Assembly: GCA_900754285.1 (NCBI GenBank)
Contig: CAAECB010000085.1
Coordinates: forward strand, 1-31,124
Source of the DNA: Clostridia bacterium
GTDB lineage: Bacteria > Bacillota > Clostridia > TANB77 > CAG-508
Length of the DNA stretch: 31,124 nt
Direction: 5' to 3'
A program made the position numbers and the translations under genes. The first letter of the stretch is position 1, and the number at the start of each line of letters is the position of its first letter. The notes below the pieces were generated by a model. It was not told the origin of the DNA. It saw nothing but the letters and a program-made list of their open reading frames with translations, and searched no databases. This document shows positions 13,803 through 20,290 of the stretch, piece after piece.

Positions 13803-14630
13803 TTACTTTCTTCTCTTAACTATAAATTTATTTGTTGATTTCTTTTTATTTCTTGTCTTATATCCTAGAGCTGGTTTACCCCAAGGTGTTAATGGTCCAG
13901 CGTGTCCTACTGGTGCTTTACCTTCACCACCACCATGAGGGTGATCTACTGGGTTCATAACAGATCCTCTAACTTCTGGTCTCCATCCCATGTGACGTTT
14001 TCTACCAGCTTTACCGATTTTAATGTTTTCATGATCTGCATTTCCAATTACACCAATTGTTGCTCTACATCTAGCTAAGATAAGTCTCATTTCTCCTGAA
14101 GGCAATCTTACATGTGCATATTTTCCTTCTTTTGCCATTAATTGAGCACTTTGTCCTGCTGTTCTAACTAATTTTCCACCTTGACCTGGATTTAATTCAA
14201 TATTGTGAATTAAAGTACCAACTGGGATAGAACTTATTGGCATACAATTTCCTGGTTTAATATCTACTGAATCTCCAGAAACTACTTTATCTCCATCTTT
14301 TAATCCTTGTGGTGCTAATATATATGCTTTTTCTCCATCTTCATATTGAACTAAAGCTATATTTGCACTTCTGTTTGGATCATATTCAATTCCAATAACT
14401 GTTGCTTCCATGTTATCTTTTTTTCTTTTAAAATCTATAACTCTATATTTTTGTCTGTTTCCACCACCTTGATGTCTTACTGTAATTCTACCATAACTAT
14501 TTCTTCCTGCTTTTTCTTTTTTCTTTGCTAATAAAGATTTTTCAGGAGTTTTCTTTGTTATTTCAGAAAAGTCTGAAACAGTCATGTTTCTTCTTGAAGG
14601 TGTATATGGTTTAAAATGTTTCATTCCCAT
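13803..14630 (-). CDS. rplB: 50S ribosomal protein L2
   Basis: uL2, needed for peptidyl transferase activity and subunit association. With the start at 14630 the protein is 275 residues, the family length, and begins MGMKHFKPYTPSRRNMTVSD. An in-frame ATG 33 bases upstream (14663) would add MFYKFKKGKRK. I rejected it because GGAAAGAG lies correctly before 14630 and the extension lies in a hairpin. Signatures include SAQLMAKEGKYAHVRLPSGE and the active-site region MNPVDHPHGGGEG. Confidence 0.96.
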   Translation of the reverse strand: MGMKHFKPYTPSRRNMTVSDFSEITKKTPEKSLLAKKKEKAGRNSYGRITVRHQGGGNRQKYRVIDFKRKKDNMEATVIGIEYDPNRSANIALVQYEDGEKAYILAPQGLKDGDKVVSGDSVDIKPGNCMPISSIPVGTLIHNIELNPGQGGKLVRTAGQSAQLMAKEGKYAHVRLPSGEMRLILARCRATIGVIGNADHENIKIGKAGRKRHMGWRPEVRGSVMNPVDHPHGGGEGKAPVGHAGPLTPWGKPALGYKTRNKKKSTNKFIVKRRK

Positions 14631-14648
14631 TTTTCTCTTTCCTTTCTT

Positions 14649-14680
14649 GAATTTATAAAACAACTATTTTTTACAAATTC
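14649..14680 (-). promoter_or_regulatory. 12-bp hairpin directly upstream of the rplB ribosome binding site
   Basis: On the mRNA strand GAATTTGTAAAA pairs with TTTTATAAATTC (11 Watson-Crick pairs and one G.U) around an eight-base loop. It ends a few bases before the AAAGGAAAG site of rplB. The wobble is allowed only on the transcribed strand, which favours an RNA role such as processing or translational control. Confidence 0.5.
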
Positions 14681-14802
14681 GCTTCTCTACATATTTACGG
14701 AATTTTTCCTGCTCCGCATACAGATATTCTTTATTTTCCTGGTATTTTCCAGATATTTCTCTATTTTAAATTAGCAACGCAGTTAGACGCCGCTTATAAT
14801 TT
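14664..14802 (-). other. rplW-rplB spacer with GC-richer structured sequence
   Basis: This spacer is unusual for a gap that is often under 30 bases. It holds AGCGGCGT/GCGTTGCT (14773-14780 with 14787-14794, G.U-rich on the mRNA strand) and CTGG/CCAG (14739-14752). It also holds a frame of 33 codons without a start codon (14664-14765) that reads like a charged helical peptide (KYQENKEYLYAEQEKFRKYV) and uses GC-richer codons than the neighbours. It could be a structured mRNA element or a gene remnant. No promoter was identified. Confidence 0.45.
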
Positions 14803-15150
14803 CTAAGCACCCATAAATTCATCTATAGAATCTTTATACTTCTTAGAAACTTTAACTTCTTTACCACCTTTACCCAAGTAAGAAACATCTGAAGGATTAG
14901 TATCTATAGTAACAATAGCCTTTTTCCAATCAGAAGTCTTACCAACATGGTAACCAACTCTTTTAGTTTTTCCATTAACGTGCATAGTATTTACTTTCAA
15001 AACTTTAACATTAAATAATTTTTCAACAGCTTGTGCAATTTGCACTTTAGTAGCTTTTTTATTTACTTTAAAAGTGTATCTACCTTCTTGTAACTCATCA
15101 TTACTTTTTTCAGTAACAACTGGAGCTATAATGATTTCTTCTGCTAACAT
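14803..15150 (-). CDS. rplW: 50S ribosomal protein L23
   Basis: uL23 at the tunnel exit, the docking site for trigger factor and SRP. The 115 residues begin MLAEEIIIAPVVTEKSNDEL. They contain YTFKVNKKATKVQIAQAVEK and FNVKVLKVNTMHVNGKTKR. They extend past the usual 95-100 residues with a lysine-rich tail (GGKEVKVSKKYKDSIDEF). The ATG overlaps the rplD stop as TAATG, and its AGGAGGTG site lies inside rplD. Confidence 0.96.
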   Translation of the reverse strand: MLAEEIIIAPVVTEKSNDELQEGRYTFKVNKKATKVQIAQAVEKLFNVKVLKVNTMHVNGKTKRVGYHVGKTSDWKKAIVTIDTNPSDVSYLGKGGKEVKVSKKYKDSIDEFMGA

Positions 15151-15773
15151 TATGCATACACCTCCTCTATTTTTTTAACGGTGTCTAATGGTAAAATAAG
15201 GTTTGTATATTTTAATAAATCAAATACATTAATATTGTTTAGAGCAATTGTTTTAACTCCTTCAATATTTCTAGCTGACATGAAAACATTTTGATTGTTT
15301 TCTGGTAAAACGATTAAAGTTTTTCCTTCAACTTTCAAGTCTGCTAAAGCTTTTACCATAGTTTTTGTTTTAATTTCTTTAACTTCTAATTTATCAACAA
15401 CTGTTAATTCGTTTTCAGCTACTTTTGAACTTAAGATAGATTTTAAAGCTAATCTTCTTTCTTTTTTATTAACAGTATAGCTGTATGAACGAGGTTTTGG
15501 ACCTAAAGCAATACCACCTTTAATCCATTGTGGAGCTCTTATACTTCCTTGTCTAGCTCTACCTGTTCCTTTTTGTCTCCATGGTTTTTTACCACCACCA
15601 CGTACTTCTGCTCTTGTTTTAGTACTTTGTGTACCTTGACGTTGATTTGCTAAATAATTTACTAATACGCTATGTACAATAGCTTCATTTGGTTCGATTC
15701 CAAAAATACTTTCAGCTAATTCTACGTCACTTACTTTTTTACCTTTCATATCATATACATCTACTTTTGGCAT
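15150..15773 (-). CDS. rplD: 50S ribosomal protein L4
   Basis: uL4 lines the exit tunnel with a long basic loop. In gammaproteobacteria and Bacillus it represses its own S10 operon through the leader. The 207 residues contain RQGTQSTKTRAEVRGGGKKP and RQKGTGRARQGSIRAPQW, the extended-loop signature. The C-terminal domain ends YTNLILPLDTVKKIEEVYA. It lies between rplC and rplW, and the candidate target is the leader at 16870-17136. Confidence 0.97.
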   Translation of the reverse strand: MPKVDVYDMKGKKVSDVELAESIFGIEPNEAIVHSVLVNYLANQRQGTQSTKTRAEVRGGGKKPWRQKGTGRARQGSIRAPQWIKGGIALGPKPRSYSYTVNKKERRLALKSILSSKVAENELTVVDKLEVKEIKTKTMVKALADLKVEGKTLIVLPENNQNVFMSARNIEGVKTIALNNINVFDLLKYTNLILPLDTVKKIEEVYA

Positions 15774-15790
15774 TTTAGTTTCCTCCTTCC

Positions 15791-16426
15791 TTATTTGCTA
15801 GCCTTTACAGCTGATTTTATTTTTAAGATAGCACCTTTAGCACCTGGAACACTACCTTTAACTAATATTACGTTTTTATCCATATCAACTCTAACAACAT
15901 CTAAGTTTTGAATTGTTACAGTTACTCTACCCATATGACCTGGTAATTTTTTACCTTTGAAAACTCTACCTGGTGTTGAAGTAGATCCCATTGAACCTGG
16001 TCTTCTATGATACATAGAACCATGTCCCATAGGTCCTCTGTGTTGACCATGTCTTTTGATAACACCTTGGAATCCTTTACCTTTTGTTGTTCCTTGAACA
16101 TCTATTTTTTCTCCAGCTTCAAAAATGTCAGCTTTAACTTCGTCTCCTACTTTGTAGTTTTCTACATCTTCTACTCTGAATTCTCTTAAATGTTTTTTAG
16201 CTGTTAATCCAGCTTTTGTAAAATGTCCTTTTTCTGGTTTGTTGATATGTTTGTCTTTTACTTCTCCATATCCTAATTGAATACTGTTGTATCCATCTGT
16301 TTCTACTGTTTTTACTTGTGCTACTACATTTGGTGTAGCTTCGATTACTGTTACAGGAACTACATTTCCTTTTTCATCGAAAATTTGTGTCATACCGATT
16401 TTTTTACCGATAATACCTTTTTTCAT
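15791..16426 (-). CDS. rplC: 50S ribosomal protein L3
   Basis: uL3, an early assembly protein reaching the peptidyl transferase centre. The 211 residues begin MKKGIIGKKIGMTQIFDEKG. They contain GTTKGKGFQGVIKRHG and GPMGHGSMYHRRPGSMGST. They end with VLVKGSVPGAKGAILKIKSA. ATG follows AGGAGGAAAAA. It is separated from rpsJ by 116 bases that fold into a hairpin. Confidence 0.97.
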   Translation of the reverse strand: MKKGIIGKKIGMTQIFDEKGNVVPVTVIEATPNVVAQVKTVETDGYNSIQLGYGEVKDKHINKPEKGHFTKAGLTAKKHLREFRVEDVENYKVGDEVKADIFEAGEKIDVQGTTKGKGFQGVIKRHGQHRGPMGHGSMYHRRPGSMGSTSTPGRVFKGKKLPGHMGRVTVTIQNLDVVRVDMDKNVILVKGSVPGAKGAILKIKSAVKASK

Positions 16427-16445
16427 TTTTTCCTCCTAACTATTG

Positions 16446-16485
16446 GCTGATATTTATATTCGCATTATTTTAATGTGATACCAGC
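16446..16485 (-). promoter_or_regulatory. Hairpin upstream of rplC
   Basis: On the mRNA strand GCTGGTAT (16478-16485) pairs with ATATCAGC (16446-16453), eight pairs including one G.U. Inside, CATTA-AAA-TAATG forms a second stem. The structure ends about eight bases before the rplC AGGAGG site. A further ATAAGC/GCTTAT hairpin lies upstream in the same gap. No T tract follows. Confidence 0.45.
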
Positions 16486-16542
16486 TTGGTTTTGTTTGAT
16501 AAGCTTATGCTTATTTTTTAATTTTTAAATTATAACACTTAA

Positions 16543-16869
16543 TTATAATTTGATTTCAATATCAACACCTGCTGGTAATTCTAATTTCATTAGACTATCA
16601 ACTGTTTTTTGTGTTGGATAAAGAATGTCTATAACTCTTTTATGTGTTCTCATTTCAAATTGTTCTCTTGAATCTTTGTATTTGTGTGGAGAACGTATAA
16701 CTGTTACAACTTCTTTTTGTGTTGGTAATGGAATAGGACCTGATACCTTTGCTCCTGTTTTTTTAGCTGTTTCTACTATTTGTTCAGCAGACTGATCTAA
16801 AATTACATGATCATAAGCTTTTAGTCTTATTCTGATTTTTTCACTTGTTACAACTGTTGCTTTTGCCAT
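16543..16869 (-). CDS. rpsJ: 30S ribosomal protein S10
   Basis: uS10 of the small-subunit head, also the NusE transcription factor. The 108 residues contain KIRIRLKAYDHVILDQSAEQ, then GPIPLPTQKEVVTVIRSPH and SREQFEMRTHKRVIDI, all family signatures. A short N-terminal extension (AKATVVTSE) gives 108 instead of about 102. ATG follows AAGGAGGG. It is the first gene of the S10-spc unit. Confidence 0.97.
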   Translation of the reverse strand: MAKATVVTSEKIRIRLKAYDHVILDQSAEQIVETAKKTGAKVSGPIPLPTQKEVVTVIRSPHKYKDSREQFEMRTHKRVIDILYPTQKTVDSLMKLELPAGVDIEIKL

Positions 16870-17136
16870 TGTAATTTTCCCTCCTTTTTAAAATTTTTGA
16901 TTTGGGTTTTTCCCATTGTAGCAGCATTTGCTACTAAAATTACCGTGGCAAGTTAAAACGCACTCTGGTGTTTTGAGTAGTTCAAATATAAAATCCCAAA
17001 AATTTGCATGATTCTCTTGGGATAAGTGCTTTTTTCTTACCGCCTGGTCTTTGCCATGACATACTCCACTGAAGTTCCCTCCATCCTTAATTCCGTAAGA
17101 ATGTAGCCACATTCAGCTTCTTCGCTTTATTCATGC
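16870..17136 (-). promoter_or_regulatory. Structured 5' leader of the S10 operon
   Basis: About 267 nt of untranslated leader, noticeably richer in G and C than other gaps here. Stems on the mRNA strand are TTCTTAC/GTAAGAA (17095-17101, 17034-17040) and ATCCCAA/TTGGGAT (17017-17023, 16993-16999). A third is CTACTcAAAA/TTTTAGTAG (16971-16980, 16931-16939). GTAGCA/TGCTAC (16929-16934, 16918-16923) shares bases with the third stem, so these two are mutually exclusive. TGGG/CCCA (16903-16915) lies before the ribosome binding site. Control by L4 is plausible from known S10 leaders but not shown. A 74-codon frame (16888-17112) has no family resemblance and no good ribosome binding site. Confidence 0.6.
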
Positions 17137-17142
17137 TTATAT

Positions 17143-17171
17143 ATTATACAACCATTAGTAATTTATGTCAA
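17143..17171 (-). promoter_or_regulatory. Perfect sigma-A promoter for the S10-spc operon
   Basis: On the minus strand TTGACA (17166-17171) and TATAAT (17143-17148) are both full consensus and separated by exactly 17 bases. Transcription should start near 17136. It is the strongest promoter in the window, as fits a ribosomal operon. Confidence 0.9.
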
Positions 17172-17244
17172 TGGATTTTGAAAATTTTTCTAAAATTCCA
17201 CTTAAAAAAGAATAAAAATGGACATCAATAACATTTTACAAACG

Positions 17245-17289
17245 AAAAAATGTGAACAAAACCAAATTTTGATATTGTCCACATTTTTT
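17245..17289 (-). terminator. Terminator after the GGGtGRT gene
   Basis: On the minus strand AAAAATGTG-ACAA pairs with TTGT-CACATTTTT (13 pairs with one mismatch, 16-nt loop). It is followed by a T-rich tract. It ends about 30 bases after the GGGtGRT stop and insulates the S10 promoter from upstream transcription. Confidence 0.75.
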
Positions 17290-17322
17290 ATACCATATAA
17301 AATTGCTACAATTTATTTTAAA

Positions 17323-18324
17323 TTATTTCATAGCTTCTTCTACAGCAACTGCAACTGCAACAGAAGCACCAACCATAGGGTTGTTACCCATACCAATTAA
17401 TCCCATCATTTCAACATGAGCTGGTACAGAAGAAGAACCTGCAAATTGAGCATCTGAGTGCATTCTACCCATAGTATCTGTCATACCATAAGAAGCTGGT
17501 CCAGCAGCCATATTATCTGGGTGTAAAGTTCTACCTGTTCCACCACCACTAGCAACTGAGAAATATTTTTTACCTTCAGCTAATCTTTCTTTTTTATAAG
17601 TTCCTGCAACTGGATGTTGGAATCTTGTAGGATTTGTAGAATTTCCTGTAATAGAAACATCTACATCTTCTAGCCACATTATAGCAACACCTTCTCTAAC
17701 GTCATTAGCACCATAGCATCTAACTTCTGCTCTTTCTCCATCTGAATATTTAATTTCTTCAACAATTTTTACTTTACCTGTAAAGAAATCAAAATCTGTT
17801 TTTACATATGTAAATCCATTAATTCTTGAAATTACTTGTGCAGCATCTTTTCCTAAACCATTTAAAATAACTCTTAATGGTTGTTTTCTAACTTTATTTG
17901 CTGATTTTGCAATACCAATTGCACCTTCAGCAGCTGCAAAGCTTTCATGTCCTGCTAAAAATGCAAAACATTTTGTATCTTCTGATAATAGCATAGAAGC
18001 TAGATTTCCATGTCCTAATCCAACTTTTCTATCATCTGCAACAGAACCTGGAATACAAAAAGCTTGTAAACCTTCACCAATTGCTTTTGCAGCATCAGAT
18101 GCTTTTGTACATCCTTTTTTTATTGCTATTGCTGCTCCTAAAGTATATGCCCAAGCTGCATTTTCAAAACAAATTGGTTGTACTCCTTTAACTATTTCAT
18201 ATGGATTAAATCCTTTGTCTGTACATATTTTTAATGCATCCTCAAAATCTTTAATTCCGTATTTTTCCATAACTGGTTTTATTTGATCTATTCTTCTTTC
18301 ATAACTTTCAAATGTTACTGCCAT
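17323..18324 (-). CDS. GGGtGRT family protein
   Basis: A 333-residue cytosolic protein. It carries the name-giving motif at residues 260-266 (SGGGTGRTLHPDNM) near a conserved C-terminal block that ends in VGASVAVAVAVEEAMK. Six cysteines are present (34, 52, 72, 90, 119, 203). The family is recognised in annotation but its biochemical function is, to my knowledge, not established. It is usually found beside a NifU-like scaffold gene, as here, which suggests a role with iron-sulfur or metal cofactors. ATG follows TAGGAGGTAAAAGTAA. The preceding gene encodes a DNPH1-like hydrolase, 19 bases away, so the three are co-transcribed. A terminator follows. Confidence 0.85.
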   Translation of the reverse strand: MAVTFESYERRIDQIKPVMEKYGIKDFEDALKICTDKGFNPYEIVKGVQPICFENAAWAYTLGAAIAIKKGCTKASDAAKAIGEGLQAFCIPGSVADDRKVGLGHGNLASMLLSEDTKCFAFLAGHESFAAAEGAIGIAKSANKVRKQPLRVILNGLGKDAAQVISRINGFTYVKTDFDFFTGKVKIVEEIKYSDGERAEVRCYGANDVREGVAIMWLEDVDVSITGNSTNPTRFQHPVAGTYKKERLAEGKKYFSVASGGGTGRTLHPDNMAAGPASYGMTDTMGRMHSDAQFAGSSSVPAHVEMMGLIGMGNNPMVGASVAVAVAVEEAMK

Positions 18325-18343
18325 TTACTTTTACCTCCTATTA

Positions 18344-18757
18344 TTATTTACAATTTAAAATATCTTTCAAATTATTTATTATATCTCTTAAATCATTATA
18401 TGGAATAATTTCTATATTTTTATTTCCACGAATCATTGTAGAAACTTTTGGAATTACATTTTTATCATAAATTCCAACTATTCTAATATCATGACTATCT
18501 GCATAACCCAATTCATAGCCTACTCCTAATGATGGAACTGTTAATTCAGCAAAAACTACATTTGCAGTATCTAACCTATCTTTTAAGCTATTAAAAATAT
18601 CTTCATCTAATACCCCATTTTCTTTTTCAATAACCTCAGAATCAGCTACTTCTGGATTTAAAACTGTTCCATAATTTTGTAAAGCTCCTATTAATTCTTT
18701 ATATGCATCTAATTTTTGTCTGCCTCCATATATTGAGCCAGAAAAATAAATATTCAT
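18344..18757 (-). CDS. DNPH1/nucleoside 2-deoxyribosyltransferase-like protein
   Basis: A 137-residue protein of the fold shared by nucleoside 2-deoxyribosyltransferases and DNPH1 (Rcl), which splits the N-glycosidic bond of deoxynucleoside monophosphates. Evidence is YFSGSIYGGRQ near the N-terminus, AELTVPSLGVGYELGYA (residues 70-86, with the catalytic glutamate E82), and the late motif KVSTMIRGN. All align with mammalian DNPH1 as I recall it. The arginine in the mammalian SIRGG is a tyrosine (Y10) here, so phosphate recognition may differ. It sits between the NifU-like and GGGtGRT genes. Sanitation of damaged nucleotides or nucleoside salvage are options. Confidence 0.75.
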   Translation of the reverse strand: MNIYFSGSIYGGRQKLDAYKELIGALQNYGTVLNPEVADSEVIEKENGVLDEDIFNSLKDRLDTANVVFAELTVPSLGVGYELGYADSHDIRIVGIYDKNVIPKVSTMIRGNKNIEIIPYNDLRDIINNLKDILNCK

Positions 18758-18818
18758 CTTATTATGTCTCCTTCTAAAAAACTTGTAGTCTATTTTTTAA
18801 CATATAATATTTTTCTGA

Positions 18819-19511
18819 TTATTCTTTTCTAGGGTCTATTTTTTTAACAGCTTCATCAAATCTTCCATATGTACCAGAAGCTTTTTCAATTGCTTCCATT
18901 GGTTCAATTCCTTTTTTGATGTTTTCCATCATTTTTCCAAGATGTACATATTTATAACCAATAATTTGATCATCTTTATCTAATCCTAATTCTACTATAT
19001 ATCCTTCTGTTAATTGTAAATATCTTGGTCCTTTTAAAGTACTTGAATAAATAGTTCCAACTTGGCTTGTATGTCCTTTTCCTAAATCCTCTAATCCTGC
19101 TCCTACAGGTAATCCACCTTCTGAGAAAGCTGTTTGTGTTCTACCATATACTATTTGTAAGAATAATTCTCTCATAGCAGTATTGATTGCATCACAAACT
19201 AAATCTGTATTTAATGCTTCTAATATTGTTTTTCCTGTTAAGATTTCTCCAGCCATAGCTGCTGAATGTGTCATTCCTGAACATCCTATTGTTTCTATTA
19301 AAGCTTCTTGGATAATTCCATCTTTAACATTTAATGTTAATTTGCATGCTCCTTGTTGTGGTGCACACCAACCTATACCATGTGTTAAACCTGATATATC
19401 TTTTATTTCTTTTGCTTTTACCCATTTTCCTTCTTCTGGAATTGGTGCTGGTCCATGATCTACACCTTTTGCTACTTTACACATTTCTTCTAATTCTTTT
19501 GAATAAATCAT
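18819..19511 (-). CDS. NifU/IscU-like iron-sulfur scaffold protein
   Basis: A 230-residue protein related to the NifU N-terminal scaffold domain, on which iron-sulfur clusters are assembled. C49, C56, C77 (IGCSGMTHSAA, comparable to the scaffold's GCxxxxAS loop) and C106 are candidate ligands; C11 is an additional cysteine. The C-terminal part (YLQLTEGYIVELGLDKDDQI onward) goes beyond the normal 125-residue IscU. This long form pairs with GGGtGRT proteins. ATG follows AAAGGAG. It starts its own unit, with a TATAAT box and a palindrome upstream. No cysteine desulfurase gene is visible in the window. Confidence 0.8.
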   Translation of the reverse strand: MIYSKELEEMCKVAKGVDHGPAPIPEEGKWVKAKEIKDISGLTHGIGWCAPQQGACKLTLNVKDGIIQEALIETIGCSGMTHSAAMAGEILTGKTILEALNTDLVCDAINTAMRELFLQIVYGRTQTAFSEGGLPVGAGLEDLGKGHTSQVGTIYSSTLKGPRYLQLTEGYIVELGLDKDDQIIGYKYVHLGKMMENIKKGIEPMEAIEKASGTYGRFDEAVKKIDPRKE

Positions 19512-19553
19512 CTTTTTTTGCTCCTTTCAATACCTTGTTTTTAATATACATAT

Positions 19554-19576
19554 ATTATATAGGAAACATGTTCCTA
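19554..19576 (-). promoter_or_regulatory. -10 box with overlapping palindrome upstream of the NifU-like gene
   Basis: A perfect TATAAT (19554-19559, minus strand) is followed upstream by the inverted repeat TAGGAA-N5-TTCCTA (19560-19576). The palindrome fills the spacer between -10 and -35, and the -35 region is poor. A weak -35 plus a palindromic spacer is the arrangement expected for a promoter controlled by a DNA-binding regulator. The regulator is unknown. Confidence 0.5.
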
Positions 19577-19587
19577 AAATTAAATAA

Positions 19588-20277
19588 CTACTTTTTTTCA
19601 TCTTCATCAATTTCTACAGAAGATAAAATTTGATTTCTTATTTTATTAGTTTTATTAGCCTTTTTTTCAGTCTCAACATACTTACTTTCATCAACTTCTT
19701 TTTTATCATAAGCAACTACATTTTTTACATCTTTAATATATATACCTGCATCATATCTCTCAACACGTGCTAAAATTTTTGGCCCAGACGCATATTTTTT
19801 TAAAATTTCTTTTTCTTCTTTATTAAGTTGCTCAAAAGTTATTCCTAAATATTTGCATCTCCAAATCACATGTCTTTCATAACTAGTCAAAGGATTTTCT
19901 TTTAGATTTTCATAATCATATTCAACCATAAATCTTGCATTATGAATAACAATTGTAACATTACTCCATGTTTCTCCTAATTCTAGTTTTTTAAATTCTT
20001 GTCTCAATCTCTTTATTTTAGAATATAATCCATCTACTAATTTAAGATATTCAGATTCATCTATATTAAATTTAGAAGGTATTTCATATACATTTACTGG
20101 TTTCTTTTTTAATATTCCTTTTGGAACATAATAGAAAAATAATTCTCCAGTTTCTTTTTCTCCTTCTATTACAGAAGCGTATAAATAAAGACTTTCCCAC
20201 TTTTCTGGTATCATGCTATATATATGCCTTTGTATCTCTTCATATAGCTCCTTTATTTTTTGTGTATGTCTTAACAT
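19588..20277 (-). CDS. YezG/DUF600-type immunity-like protein
   Basis: A 229-residue protein whose first 140 residues resemble the YezG/EsaG (DUF600) antitoxin family. Matching features are an N-terminal helix followed by IPEKWESLYLYASVIEGE, GELFFYYVPKG, then TWSNVTIVIHNARFMVEYDY and YERHVIWRCKYLGI. In that family the protein neutralises secreted nuclease toxins. About 80 extra charged residues follow, beyond the normal 150-160. No LXG or YeeF-type toxin is visible. It starts 13 bases after gpmI, with AAAGGGGA as its site, and must be co-transcribed with glycolytic genes. It could have been recruited to another role. No signal peptide. Confidence 0.65.
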   Translation of the reverse strand: MLRHTQKIKELYEEIQRHIYSMIPEKWESLYLYASVIEGEKETGELFFYYVPKGILKKKPVNVYEIPSKFNIDESEYLKLVDGLYSKIKRLRQEFKKLELGETWSNVTIVIHNARFMVEYDYENLKENPLTSYERHVIWRCKYLGITFEQLNKEEKEILKKYASGPKILARVERYDAGIYIKDVKNVVAYDKKEVDESKYVETEKKANKTNKIRNQILSSVEIDEDEKK

Positions 20278-20290
20278 ATTTTCCCCTTTT

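Noticed and set aside
14631..14663. Eleven extra residues on L2
   Set aside because: The extension lies in a hairpin and lacks a site as good as GGAAAGAG before 14630; L2 proteins start at MG(M/I)K-type sequences.
16888..17112. A 74-codon minus-strand frame in the S10 leader
   Set aside because: The start lacks a proper ribosome binding site, the translation resembles no family I recognise, and the bases are better explained by paired stems of the leader.
17166..17220. Riboswitch upstream of rpsJ
   Set aside because: No known aptamer core (T-box, SAM, purine, preQ1, fluoride) could be recognised, and the bases above 17137 lie before the transcription start.
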